Positions 46,512 to 60,142 of a DNA stretch of 64,000 nucleotides are shown in pieces (positions within the stretch are counted from its first letter, which is position 1; every line of letters starts with the position of its first letter). Under the pieces are notes generated by a model, which saw nothing but the letters and a program-made list of their open reading frames with translations, was not told where the DNA came from and did no database searches. A program made the position numbers and the translations under genes. This stretch comes from Amphichorda felina (lineage: Eukaryota; Ascomycota; Sordariomycetes; Hypocreales; Bionectriaceae), in the NCBI GenBank assembly GCA_016490725.1, contig JAEMHR010000146.1, positions 1-64,000 of the forward strand. Reading direction: 5' to 3'.

Positions 46512-48199
46512 GATGGTCGGGCTAATCATCAAGGAGATAATATCTACTCAAACAAGTGGCGTGTAATCATTAACTTCAAAAAGAAAGAACTGGACGGCCG
46601 GTGGCGTGAGTACGAGTACTCGTTGTACTCGTACGGTTGTGGTGACACAGGTGCGGGCACGGCTGGTAGATGCTGCGTGGCGACGGCTGAGACTTGGTGA
46701 AAATTGCTTCAATGCATTCGTGGGAGGGAGATATATACGAGTGCCTTGTCCCTGACCTCGACAAGCGAGGGGGCTCGAGAGCGTTGCAAGCTTGCAATCT
46801 CTTATAACCCCGCTTGATTGACTGACCTGCAGCTCCGTGGACGAACGGTGATGGGCCAAGCATCCTCATCGACGTCAGCAGAAACGATGGATGAGTTCAA
46901 GCGGTGGATTGTCCCCGTCGAACACCCCAGATGACCGGCTGGAGCGCTCTTGCAGTGCTCTGATTGGCGTGCTTACCGCCCCCTTACCTCTTCAGTCTCT
47001 CCGATGTGGGAGACATATCCAGACCGGTAATCCTTCTTTTAAAAGGCGCACTATTAGTCCAGCGGGGGATTATATCGGTTGCGTTGCATTGGCACCCGCC
47101 GGGTCATCATTGTCCTTACCCTTATGTTCTCTGGGCTGTGACAAGTGTCGCCTGACGATCCTACACCACGGTACATCGTGGGACTTTAGCATTGAAACGG
47201 AGCCGCCCAACCACCCATACCATGCAATCGCCGACGTGCGACGAAGTACGTACATCGCCGGAAGCAAAGTTCCCGGAACATTTTGGCGGGAAATGGCCGG
47301 CATTCTCTGAATAGTACGGTCGCGCCCAAAAAGGCTATGGACGAAGTTTCAGTTTGGTAATATTAGTCCTCGTACGAGCACTCGTCTAGTTGAAATGGCT
47401 CGTTGTGGTTGGCGCCCTTTCGGATGCCGTGGGCTGCGCTGCTCCGCATAGGTCTCAGTTAACAAGGCATGACACATGACTATTTGTACGCAGTATGAAC
47501 AATAACGAAGAAATAAAAAGATTTCCGTGGATACCAAGCAATTTGGGCATTGCGTAGCTTTTTGCGGATAGTATATATAAAACCCCGTGGCCATCGTTGC
47601 CCATTTCTACATGTACACCTCAACGACGCCCCATGACATGAAATAGAACCCTAACATAAATAATCTCAAACGGCCAAGAAACGCTCAGGCAGGGTTAAAA
47701 TGGAGCAAAAAGCAGTGACAGGGTGAGTAATGATATAATGGTGGTCTCACCTCTTTCATAAACCCATCTCGCCGGGACGTGGAACCCCTCCGGCATCGCA
47801 CCTGAGAGGCTGAGAGCCTCACTCCCGAGCTATCACTTTTTTTTGTTTTTGTTTTTGCCCCAGAACGTGGGTTGAGCCGGTATGGGGTTACATGGTGGAG
47901 CAGACGTTCAGCTGTTCAACCCGTTGGGAATTTCCCGTTGACCAAGCAAGGGGCGACAAGGAACAACCCTCGCGACAACTCGAAGCATTGAGCTCCATGA
48001 CGGCGTCCGACCGCACGGATATAGAGGGGTTCGACATCCCCGTCTCAAAAGTCAAACCCAACCCCATTATTAGTGAGGTCTCACGTTCTGCTATTTGTTA
48101 CCTGACGAGCCACAGGCGCAGCTCTGTGTGGGAACCGTCCCACCTCGTTTGATACCCCCGGACGGAGTATTATAACCTCTCCGCCAACTACTACCCAGA
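46512..48199. other. 1.7 kb gene-free region
   Basis: Intergenic region between divergently transcribed genes. Several CGTACG-type short palindromes and a T/G run near 47,837-47,857 are visible, but no gene, RNA or repeat family. Confidence 0.5.
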
Positions 48200-49534
48200 A
48201 TGTCGTTCCCCGTTGTCAACGGCGTTGAGGTGTTGATAGAGCCTCCAGAGGGCTACCATGTCAACTTCACGCACCCGTACAAAGACACCGCGACAATCAA
48301 TTCGAGCTATTGGGCCTTCGGCATCGAGTATTTCGTTGCCCTGCTGTTCCTGGGGCAGCGCGTGTACACGGCATCGTTTGTCCTGCAAAAATGGCACCGC
48401 GATGACTGTAAGTCATGCTCATGGTGGAGTTTCTCGACAGAAGCCGCTAACTCTGGATGAATAGACATGATTGTAATGGCATGGGTGCTGACCACGGTTG
48501 CCCAATCCCTGGTGCTCAGTTGCCTATCACACGAGGTCTTGGGGGTACACGTTTGGGAAATGTCGCTTGACGACGCTATCTGGGAGACTACGGTAGGCCT
48601 TTAACAGAACCCAGACACTGTCGACCCCTTTATCAAAGCCTGCGGTTGATACTAACTAAAGCCCGGCTTCGTGTAGCTCATCCACGCCACCACCCTCACA
48701 GTGATCCCGGGCACCGTCCTTGCCAAGTTGGTTATGTGCATCTTTTACTACCGTTTATCACCAGTCACCTGGTACCGCTACGCCATCATCTTCACCGCCA
48801 TCATCACCGTCGCCGCCTTCACTGCTGTGTGGTTTGCCGTCGAGTTTGCTTGCACTCCCATTGAGGCGGCCTGGAACCTCCGTGTGTTCACCGGCACGAA
48901 CTGCATCGATCGCCCCCCTGTATACATGCTCCAGGCAATCATGGGTGGTGTCACCGACATCATGCTCATGCTTCTCCCGCTGCCTTCGGTCCTGCGCCTC
49001 CGAATGTCGTGGAGGCACAAGGCAGCCCTCATCGGATGGTTTGCCACGGGCCTTCTCACGCTGGGTGCCGCCGTGGCTCGTCTCGTCATCCTGATCCCCA
49101 GCTTGAAAAATCCCGACACGACCTACGTCTTGGCCCAGGGGACGCTGTGGTTGATTGTTGAGGCCAACCTCATCATCATCTGCGGCTGCCTACCAACGTT
49201 CCGCATCTTCCTCAACCATGTCGCGCCCAAGATTCTCGGCGAGTCACGATCCAACAGCGGTAGTGGTCCAAGCGGTGACAAGCCGAGCGGCTCTGTCGGC
49301 ATGCGGTACGCTCTGCGGACATTTGGCAAGGGTGATCCCAAGCCTAAGCGTAGAGAATTTGATACGATTGACGAGCTTGAGCTTGGAGATAACCCGTACG
49401 GCTCCCAGTGGGAAGCTGAGGCCGGTACTGGGGGCCCAGAACCTAACCAAGAGCGAAGGAAAAGTCAGTCAGAAGCCAGCGACGAGGAGGCTATCGTTAA
49501 GACAGTTCAAACTTCGGTAACCTATGGAACTTAA
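48200..49534 (+). CDS. Fungal rhodopsin-domain (PTH11-like) membrane protein 4
   Basis: Three exons (48200-48407, 48465-48592, 48677-49534) give 397 residues. The seven-helix pattern is complete: YHVNFTHPYKD at the N-terminus, helix 1 ending VYTASFVLQKWHRDD, YMIVMAWVL in helix 2, GVHVWEM, VMCIFYYRLSP, the two-cysteine loop (EFACTPIEAAWN and GTNCIDRP), VARLVILIPSL and LIIICGCLPTFRIF, followed by a polar tail rich in Ser, Gly and acidic residues that probably lies in the cytosol. It is closest in design to gene 1 at 19.9 kb (both start MxxYSFP/MSFPVxxGVxxxxEPPEGY-like). The gene ends only a few bases before the mutated AT-rich region. Confidence 0.88.
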
Positions 49535-49740
49535 TCAGATCATACTAGGTTTAGGTATTACGATTTAACGCGCTTAGTCTCTAGAGACGGCTATAGGTTA
49601 TAGGATTAGGGGCCGGAAAGGAAGGATTATCTAATCCGGGGAAACGGATCATAGCTTATAATAAGCCGGGAATTAGAAAAGATAAGAGATTATAGTATAT
49701 AATAAGAGATAAATAATATAAGATTATTATATTAATAAGA

Positions 49741-51845
49741 CCTAAGTATTATATAATAGCATATAATAATAGAATTCGTAGAAAATTATATATAAACGAA
49801 AAAGGCCCTAATAAAGATAAAGGGTAAAGTTTACTAAGATAAGGTAAATAAGGTTCTTAATCTTAAATAAATAACTTAAAAGTCTTTATATATTTTAACT
49901 ATTATATAGTAGCGGATAATAATAGAGTTTACGGGAAATTATATATAAACGAAAAAGGCGCTAATAAAGATAAGGGGTAGGATTTATAAGATAAGGTAAA
50001 TAAGGTTTTTAAAGGTTCCTAGGTATAAAGTATAATAGGCTAAGAAGGGTAAGGCTATATACCCTAACTATTATATAGCGGCGTATAATAATAAAGTTTA
50101 TAGAAAATTATATATAAAGGAAAAAGGCGTTAATAAAGATAAGGGGTAGAGTTTATAAAATAAGGTAAGTAAAGTTCTTAGAGGTTCCTAGGGGTAGAGG
50201 TAGATATAACTTAATAAGTAGGTATAATAAGATATAATAAGTATAATAATATACTTTTTAGAAATAATTAAATTATAATTATAATATTAATAAGCGAGTT
50301 ATATTTTTATTATTATAATTATATACCTAATAATTAATTTCATAAGAAATAATAAGGGGTAGGGTTCTTTAATAAATAAGAAGATAAGATATTATAATAA
50401 ATAGTAATAAAGTTTATAGAAACTAATAAGGGGTAAGGTTCTCTAATAGATAAAGAGATAAGATATTATAATAAATAATAATAAAGTTTATAAAAAGCGA
50501 TAAAAGGTAAGGTTTTTTAATAGATAAGGAGATAAGATATTATAATAAATAATAATAGAGTTTATAAAAACCGATAAAAAGTAAGGTTTTTAGAGGTTAC
50601 TAAATATAAAGGCGGATATAACTTAGAAGGTAGGTATAATAAGATATAATAAATATAATAATATATTTTATAATTCTATTCTTATTATTATACCTCCTAG
50701 CTTATTATATTATCGGGTTATTAGGGTATAGGGGCTATTATTATATTAATAGGCTATATATAAGCTACCTTAGTTAGCTAAAGGTAATAGATTATATATT
50801 ATAATAAATTATAATATAATTCGCTAAAAAACTAATTATTAAGATAGCTTTATTAAAGGGGGGGAGGTTACCTTAAGTAAATAATAAATAAAAGAAAAAG
50901 AGGTAATATAATTATAAAATATTATTATAATATAGATACCCTTTTCCTTAATACTTTTTTACTAGATAATAAAGGGAAAATAGAGATAATAATTAAATAC
51001 CTAAGGTAATAAGGGGAGGGTATAATAATACCTAATAAGCTACTATATTTTATATTATTATATAGATTATTAAAGCTTAGGTTTAATAAAACTAAAGTTA
51101 GCTATATATTTAACCTAACTCTTTTATTTAATAATAGGTATAAGGATAAGGAGGATTAGAATAAAAAAGGTAAAAAGAAAAGAATTAAAAATAAAGGAAA
51201 AAGGGGATAAAAGCTATAATCCTAAACCTTATCTTACCTTTATCTATAAAAAGATATATATAAGTATATAATAAAATACTAGGCTATAAAACCCTTTATA
51301 ATCTTACTAGGCTACCCTTTCCTAATCTATAGTAAATATATATTCGCTTATATTATATCTAAGATAATAACCTACTTATAAAGGCGGTACCTTAGCCTAA
51401 TACTAAAAAGGTAGAACTTTATTATTATATAGCTTAAGGGTATCGCTAGCTTACTATAAAACTAGGTAGATATCTAAGCCTTTAAGTTCCTTATATAACT
51501 AGAGGAGCTTTTACTAGAGCTAGGTTTACCTTAGATAAATAATATCTACTATAATAAATACCCTTATATAATATAGGTAAAGAAGGTAATATAAAAGTAT
51601 TACTAGGAAAAGTATAGCTAATAAAATAACTAGGGTTTTAGGGGAGGGAATATCGCTAAGTAAGCTAGGCTAAAGTATAGAATACCCTAGTTAGGGAATA
51701 TCTATTATTAGCGCTTCTTCCCTAGGTATACTAATAATATATAGATTAAGATAAGGCTACCCTAAGATACTATTATAATATTAGTATTAGTATATATATT
51801 AAGCCTTTACTTAACCCGCTAAAGTAGCCGAGGGCTTTTAAGGGA
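49741..51845. mobile_element. Mutated repeat copy 1
   Basis: Starts with three tandem versions (near 49,741, 49,896 and 50,064, about 150-170 bases apart) of a block beginning TAACTATTATATA. It then runs through tandem 70-base units (50,340-50,580), the block with TCGGGTTATTAGGG (about 50,720), and a long segment ending at GGGATACC at about 51,845, where copy 2 begins. It lacks the 2.3 kb inner segment seen in copies 2 and 5. Confidence 0.7.
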
Positions 51846-54800
51846 TACCTTAACTATTATATAATAGCGTATAATAATAAAGTTTATAGAAAATTATATA
51901 TAAAGGAAAAGGGTATTAATAAAGATAAAAGGTAAAGTTTATAAAATAAAGCGAGTAAAGTTCTTAAAGGTTTTTAAGGGTAAAGGTAGATATAACTTAG
52001 TAAATAAATATAATAAGATATAATAAGTATAATAATATATTTTTTAAAAATAATTAAATTATAGTTATAATATTAATAAGCGAGTTATATTTTTACTATT
52101 ATATTTATATACCTAACTATTATATAATAGCGTATAATAATAGAGTTCGCGGAAAATTATATATAAAGGAAAAAGGCGCTAATAAAGATAAGGGGTAGAG
52201 TTTATAAAATAAGGCGAGTAAAGTTTTTAAAGGTTCCTAAGGGTAAAGGCGGATATAACTCGGTAAATAGGTATAACGGGATATAATAAATATAATAATA
52301 TATTTTTCGGAAGCGATTAAGTTATAGTTATAACGTTAATAGGTAAGTTATATTTTTACTATTATAATTATATACCTAGTAATTAATTTCGCGAGAAGTA
52401 GTAAAGGGTAAGGTTCTTTAATAGATAAGGAGATAAGATATTATAATAAATAATAATAAAGTTTATAAAAACTAATAAAGGGTAAGGTTTTCTAATAAAT
52501 AAAGAGATAAGATATTATAATAAATAGTAATAAAGTTTATAAAAAGCGATAAAAGGTAGGGTTCTCTAATAAATAAGGAGATAAGATATTATAATAAATA
52601 ATAATAGAGTTTATAAAAACCGATAAAAGGTAAGGTTCTTAGAGGTTACTAGGTATAAAGGTAAATATAACTTAGAGGGTAGGTATAATAAGATATAATA
52701 AATATAATAATATACTTTATAGTTCTCCCCTTATTATTATACTTCCTAGCTTATTATATTATTAGGTTACTAGGGTATAAGGGCCGCTATTATATTAGTA
52801 GGCTATATATAAGCTACCCTAATTAGCTAAGGGTAGTAGATTATATATTATAATAAACTATAGTATAATTCGCTAAAAAACTAATTACTAAGATAGCTTT
52901 ACTAAAGGGGGGGGAAGTTACCTTAAATAAGTAATAAATAAAAGAAAAAGAAGTAATATAATTATAAAACGCTATTATAATATAAATACCCTTTTCCTTA
53001 ATATTCTTTTACTAGATAATAAGGGGAAAACGGAGATAATAATTAAATACCTAAGGTAGCGGGGGGAGGGTATAATAATACCTAATAAGCTATTATACTT
53101 TATATTATTATATAGATTATTAAAGCTTAGGTCTAATAAAACTAAAGTTAGCTATATATTTAACCTAACCCTTTTACTTAATAATAGGTATAAAGATAAA
53201 GAGGATTAGAGTAAAGAGGGTAAAAAGAAAAGAATTAGGAGTAAAGGAAAAGGGGGATAAAAGTTATAATCTTAAACCTTATCTTACCCTTATCTATAAA
53301 GAGACGCGTATAAATATATAATAAGATATTAGGCTATAAAACCCTTTATAATCTTACTAGGCTACCCTTTCCTAATTTATAGTAAGTATATATTTACTTA
53401 TATTATATCTAAGATAGTAACCTACCTATAAAGGCGGTACCTTAGCTTAATACTAAAGAGGCGAAACTTTATTATCGCGTAGCTTAGGGGCGTCGCTAGC
53501 TTATTATAAAACTAAGTAGATATCTAGGCCTTTAAGTTCCTTATATAGCTAGAGGAGCCCTTATTAGAGCTAGGTTTACCTTAAATAAATAGTATCTACT
53601 ATAATAAATACCCCTATATAGTATATATAAAAAAGGTAATATAAAAGTATTATTAAAAGAAGTATAGTTAATAAAATAACTAAGGTCTTAGGGGAGGGAA
53701 TATTACTAAGTAGGCTAGGCTAAAGTATATAATACCTTAGTTAGGGAATATTTATTATTAATACTTCTTCCCTAAGTATATTAATAATATATAGATTAAG
53801 ATAAGGCTACCCTAAGATACTATTATAATACCGGTACTAGTATATATATTAAGCCCCTATTTAACCCGCCGAAGTAGCCGAGGGCTTCTAGGGGATACCC
53901 TTATAACTATAGCTAAGGGCTAGAGGCTATAGCTAAACTAGGGTTATAAAGCCCCCTCTTCTTAGGCTAGATTAATATAGTATTATAAGAAGGCGAGGTA
54001 GGTATAGCGATAGCGATAGCGATAACGATAATAAAGAAGAAGATAATAGCGGATAATAGCGACGTTAATAATAATAATAATAATACCGCTGCTTAGGTAT
54101 ATAGGTATTATATAAAAAAGGTTACCGATAATAATAAGCTAACTAGGGATATAATTATAATACCTAGCGATAAGAATAAGTTAAATACCTAGCTTAACTA
54201 GGTTAGGTAATTATAGCTCCTAAAGGGTATAGATTATAAAGTATTATAAGCCTTAGCCGAGGACCTATAATTAGGAGAGATTAAACTCCTAGCTATAATA
54301 GCTATAATAAACTAAGTCCTAGATATAACGAGGGCGGCTAATATACTAGACTTTATCGGTATAGCCTACCTCTTCGAGGTTAATTAGAAGGACTTTACTA
54401 GGAAGCCTACTAAGTTATTTAATACGAGGCTAGAGGACTCGACCTAGGCTAGGTATAAGTTACTATAATATAAGCTAATAGCCTTCGTATTTAAGGTCCT
54501 AAAGCTTAATAATAATAAGTAGCCGCCCTATAAGCTATCTAAAGCCTAGGATATAGCCTTCGAGACTTAGTTAGATATAATAGATAATATCCTAAGCCTA
54601 ATAATAAAGCTAGACCCCGAGGATTATTACCTAAGGTTCCTCGTCTTATTCTTTAATTACTAGCTCTAGTATAGGTTATATAAGAGCCTACTACTAATTA
54701 GCTTAGCTATCCTAGGTATATATAAAGATAAAGGGTAATATATAGCCCTCGATTATATATTTATCTATACGGCTATTATTAAGGTTACTTAGATACTAAT

Positions 54801-56170
54801 CTTATACTATACCTAAAGGAAGCGTTATATTAAGGTAATAAGGCGCTAGCTAGAGATAAGCCCCGAGGAAGCCTATAAGGATACCCTAGGGCTTTTCTCG
54901 CTTATCCGCTAAAGGGTTAAGAGCTATATAACTATTATCTCCTCCTTTACCTAATTTAACGCTAACCTAATACTAATAAATTAGATATTTAAGGCTATAA
55001 TATTCGGCTTTAAGATCTATTTTATAATAGCGGCTAGTAACTATATCGATTAGGTAAGCGATTATATAATATATAGCGAGGCCTAGCTTAATATAAGCTA
55101 GCTATCGGGTATATTATATATTATCCTAGACGAGGCGTAGGAGATACTCTAAGACCTAGCTATAATTATAGTAGCGGGGGAGCTACTAGAGATCCCGTAG
55201 CAGCGCCTCGAGGATAACTATAACGAGGACCGTATTAGCTACTTATTCCTCGATAATAACTATAATACCTAGCTATAGCGTAAGCGGGGCTAGGTTATAA
55301 AAAGGGTCCTTATAGATAATAAGCTTAGGGTTAGGTAAGTAACGCCTACGAGGGATAATTAAGGCCCCTATAGGTAATTAGCTATTAAGGCTTATACGGG
55401 CTTAGTAAAGAGGTTCTAGGAGAAGCTTTAGCTATTAATATATATCCTAGGTAGCGGCTTAGCTAGGTTTACTAAGATCCTTAGTATCTATATCTAGAAT
55501 ATAGCTAATAGCGGCGTTAAGAATATCTTCGCTTATAATAGTATAATATATTTCGTGATTAGCTATTATAAGAACTTTTATAATATTAAGAGCCCTAAGA
55601 TTATCTACTACTACTTATTATAGGAGGTAGGTAAGCTATTAATCTAATACCTATAGCTTATCCTACCCTTCTATTAGTAGATCCTTATTATACGCCTATA
55701 GTATAACGAGCCTAGCCCTAGCCCCTTTATCTAGGGCTATAGTATTATATATATATCCGCTACCGCCGCTACCGCTAATAACCCGGGGTTATAAAACCGC
55801 CTCTAGATAATAGATAAGGCCTAGTATATCTTATAAGCTTATAGCTAGCGTTTACTCGGTACTAGGCTAACGCTAACGCTATAGAGATATATTATTATCG
55901 CTATTATAAATAGGTTCCTTTACTATTATTATAGTATATAGCTAGGGGATATATTAGCCGATAATAACGATAATAATAATAAGGATAATAGCGGGGATAG
56001 CGATAGCCCCTAGGACCTATAAGCGGGGTATAATATACGTATAGCTAGTATACTCTACGGCTATGAGCTATAATAAGGTATAGTAAGCATAGCTATACGC
56101 TATAATTAGTTTAGGGCTATAAGCCGCTAATAATACCGCTTCCTTAGCTTTAGTAAGGCGGATAATAAGC
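51846..56170. mobile_element. Mutated repeat copy 2, longest complete copy
   Basis: Repeats the layout of copy 1 (start blocks at 51,851 and 52,113, 70-base units at 52,390-52,620) and continues past the point where copy 1 stops, with 53,905-56,165 unique to this copy and copy 5. In that part the plus strand reads as long stretches interrupted almost only by TAG and TAA, as expected where RIP has turned Gln or Trp codons into stops. The family of the encoded protein is not recognisable. Confidence 0.7.
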
Positions 56171-56171
56171 C

Positions 56172-56999
56172 TAACTATTATACGGCAGCGTATATTAATA
56201 GAATTCGTAGAAAATTATATATAAAGGAAAAAGGCGTTAATAAAGATAAGGGGTAGAGTTTATAAAATAAGATAAGTAAAGTTCTTAAAGGTTCCTAGGG
56301 GTAGAGGTAGATATAACTTAGTAAATAGGTATAACTAAACGTGGTAAATATAATAATATACTTTTCGGAAGCGATTAAGTTATAGTTATAATATTAATAA
56401 GTAAGTTATATTTTTATTATCGTAATTATATACCTAGTAATTAATTTCGTAAGAAATAATAAAAGGTAAGGTTCTCTAATAAATAAAGCGATAATAGATT
56501 ATAATAAATAATAATAAAGTTTATAGAAAGTAATAAGGGGTAGGGTTCTTTAATAGATAAGGAGATAATAAACTATAATAAATAATAATAAAGTTTATAA
56601 AAAGCGATAAAAGGTAGGGTTCTTTAATAAATAAGGAGATAATAGATTATAACGAATAATAATAGAGTTTACGGAAAGCGATAAAGGGTAAGTATAGTAA
56701 GATATAGCGAGTATAATAATATACTTTATAATTCTCCCCTTATTATTATATTTCCCGGCTTATTATATTATCGGGTTACTAGGGTATAGGGGCTACTATT
56801 ATACCGGTAAGCTATATATAAGCTACCCTAGTTAGCTAAGGGTAGTAGATTATATATTATAGTAAATTATAATATAATTCGCCGAAAAACGAATTACTAA
56901 GATAGCTTTATTAGGGGGGGGGGAGGCTACCCTAAATAAGCGATAAATAAAAAAAAGAGAGGTAATATAATTATAAAACGCTACTATAATATAGATACC
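56172..56999. mobile_element. Mutated repeat copy 3, truncated
   Basis: Start block, 70-base units and the segment up to ATAGATACCC, then cut at 56,999 exactly where copy 4 begins. In copies 1 and 2 the same point continues with CTTTTCC. Confidence 0.68.
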
Positions 57000-59010
57000 C
57001 TAACTATTATATAATAGTATATAATAATAAAGTTTATAGAAAATTATATATAAAGGAAAAGGGCGCTAATAAAGATAAGGGGTAAAGTTTATAAAATAAG
57101 GCGAGTAAAGTTCTTAAAGGTTCTTAGGGGTAGAGGTAGATATAACTTAGTAAATAGGTATAATAAGACGCGGCGAGTATAATAATATACTTTTTAGAAG
57201 CGATTAAATTATAGTTATAATATTAATAGGCGAGTTATATTTTTACTATTATAGTTATATACCTAATAGTTAATTTCGTAGGAAGTAATAAAAGGTAGGG
57301 TTCTCTAATAGATAAGGAGATAAGATATTATAATAAATAATAATAGAGTTTATAAAAAGCGATAAGGGGTAGGGTTCTCTAATAGATAAGGAGATAAGAT
57401 ATTATAATAAATAATAATAGAGTTTATAAAAAGCGATAAGGGGTAGGGTTCTCTAATAAACGAGGAGATAAGATATTATAATAAATAATAATAAAGTTTA
57501 TAAAAACTAATAAAAAGTAAGGTTTCTAGAGGTTATTAGGTATAAAGGTAGATATAACTTAGAGGGTAAATATAGTAAGATATAGCGAGTATAATAATAT
57601 ATTTTATAATTCTCCCCTTATTATTATACCTCCTAGCTTATTATATTATTAGGTTACTAAGGTATAAAGGCTACTATTATATTAGTAGGCTATATATAAG
57701 CTACCTTAGTTAGCTAAGGGTAGTAGATTATATATTATAATAAACTATAATATAGTTTACTAAAAAACTAATTACTAAGATAGCTTTATTAAGGGGGGGG
57801 GAGGCTACCCTAAATAAGCGATAAATAAAAAAGAAAGAGGTAATATAATTATAAAGCGTTATTATAATATAAATACCCTTTTCCTCGATATTCTTTTACT
57901 AGATAATAAGGGGAGAATAAAGATAATAATTAAATACTTAAGGTAATAAGGGGAGGGTATAATAATACCTAATAAGCTATTATACTTCGTATTATTATAT
58001 AGATTATTAAAGCTTAGGTCTAATAAAACTAAAGTTAGTTATATATTTAACCTAACCCTCCTACTTAATAGTAAGTATAGGGATAAGGAGGATTAAAATA
58101 AAAAAGGTAAAAAGAAAAGAATTAAAAATAAAGGAAAAAGGGGATAAAAGCTATAATCCTAAACCTTATCTTACCTTTATCTACGAAGAGACGCGTATAA
58201 GTATATAGTAAGATACTAGGCTATAGAACCCTTTATAATCCTATTAGGCTACCTTTTCCTAATCTATAATAAGTATATATTCGCTTATACTATATCTAAG
58301 ATAATAACCTACCTATAAAAGCGGTACCCTAGCTTAACGCTAAAAAGGTAAAACTTTATTATTATATAGCTTAGGGGCGTTATTAGCTTATTATAAAACT
58401 AGGCGGATATCTAAGCCTTCGAGTTCCCTATATAGCTAAAGGAGCCTTTACTAAAGCTAGGTCTACCCTAGATAAACGGTATCTACTATAATAAGTACCC
58501 CTATATAATATATATAAAGAAGGTAATATAAAAGTATTACTAGGAAAAGTATAGCTAATAAAATAGCTAGGGTCTTAGGGGAGGGAATATCGCTAAGTAG
58601 GCTAGGCTAAAGTATATAATACCTTAGTTAGGGAATATTTATTATTAACGCTTCTTCCCTAAGCGCGCTAATAATATATAGATTAAGATAAGGCTACCCT
58701 AAGACGCTGCTATAATACCGGTACTAATATATATATTAAACCCTTACCTAACCTACTAAAGTAGCTAAGGGCTTCTAGGGGATACCCTTATAACTATAGC
58801 TAGGGGCTAGAGGCTATAGCCGAACTAGGGTTATAGGGCCCCCTCCTCTTAGGCTAGATTAATACGGTATTATAAGAAGGCGAGGTAGGTATAGCGATAA
58901 TAATAGCGATAGCGATAATAAAGAAGAAGATAATAATAAATAATAGCGATATTAATAATAATAACGATAATACCGCTGCCTAAGTATATAAATACTATAT
59001 AAAAAGGGCT
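57000..59010. mobile_element. Mutated repeat copy 4
   Basis: Full start block, 70-base units (57,280-57,510) and the following segment. It parts company with copies 2 and 5 at about 59,010, where an unrelated 1.1 kb stretch begins. Confidence 0.68.
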
Positions 59011-60140
59011 ATTAATAATAGTATAACGTTAATAATCCGGCTATAGGGTAGGCAGGTTAATTTATATCGTTAGATATTCGATAAAGTATAATAGGGTATC
59101 CGTCTAAGTAATAAGGGTTTATTACCTAAGCTTAGTAATAGTATCTCGAGATTAAGGGGAATTAGTATAATAATAAGAGGCGGTATTAGTAGTATAAGCT
59201 ATAATAAGGGCTACTAAGATAATATTAATAGCTAAGGAGTAAAAGAAAGGTAGCTAATCTAGGGAAAATTTAGGGGTCTTATATATTAATAAGTATTTAC
59301 GGAGACTTACTCCTTATAGTAAATCGTAATCTAGTTTCGCCCTTACTCCTTATAATAAGTTATAATCCCTTTACCTCCTTCCCTTATAGATTATAGTAAG
59401 CCGTGATCCTAGAAGAATTATATTCCTATCCCGCGTCTAGGTCCCGTAACCTATAGCTATTCTAAGGGGCTAAGCGTATTAGTTTATAATATAATATCTC
59501 CTCTCTTTAGGTTTTATCCCGAAGCCGTTTACTTTTAAATATCCCTATCCTTATCTTAGGCTAGTTTATTCCTTTTTTCTTTTCTTTACCTTCTTTTCCC
59601 TTATTTTTCTTTTTTAATTAACCGCTATATCTAGTTCTTATATTACTAAACCTTATTCTTTAGCTAAAACCTACGAATAATTATCTACGTATACTTTTAC
59701 CGATTCCTTTAATATTCCTACTAATATACCTTATACTTATTATTTTAAAAACGATAAAGGGAAATCTTATTAGATTTTAGAAAAGAAATCTTATTATTAG
59801 GAATATATTTATCGAAGTCGCTTTTATAATAATATCTTAATTAGTATTTCCTATAAATACTTATTTATATTTTTTTTTTAATAATATCTCTTCTTTTTAT
59901 ATATTTTTCTAATAATTTTAGATAATTAACTAAATAATTAAATAACGTAAAAAACTTAAACTCTAGGAGGAGGATACTATAAAGCGTTTAATTTAGCTTT
60001 AAGCTAACCTTACTACTACTATATTATATCTCTCTCGCGTTTATAAGCTTAAGAAGTATATAAAGGAGCGTAATAAGTATCTATTTACTTATAATATAAA
60101 GGAATTAGATAAGGAGGATAGGGTAGATACCTTATTTACC
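59010..60140. other. RIP-mutated segment unlike the main repeat
   Basis: A 1.1 kb piece, pyrimidine-rich on the plus strand in parts (TTCTTTTCTTTACC-like), that has no counterpart in the other copies within the window. It is mutated to a similar degree and so was itself repeated, or lay near repeats. It may be the remnant of a second element or the tail of copy 4. Confidence 0.5.
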
Positions 60141-60142
60141 CT

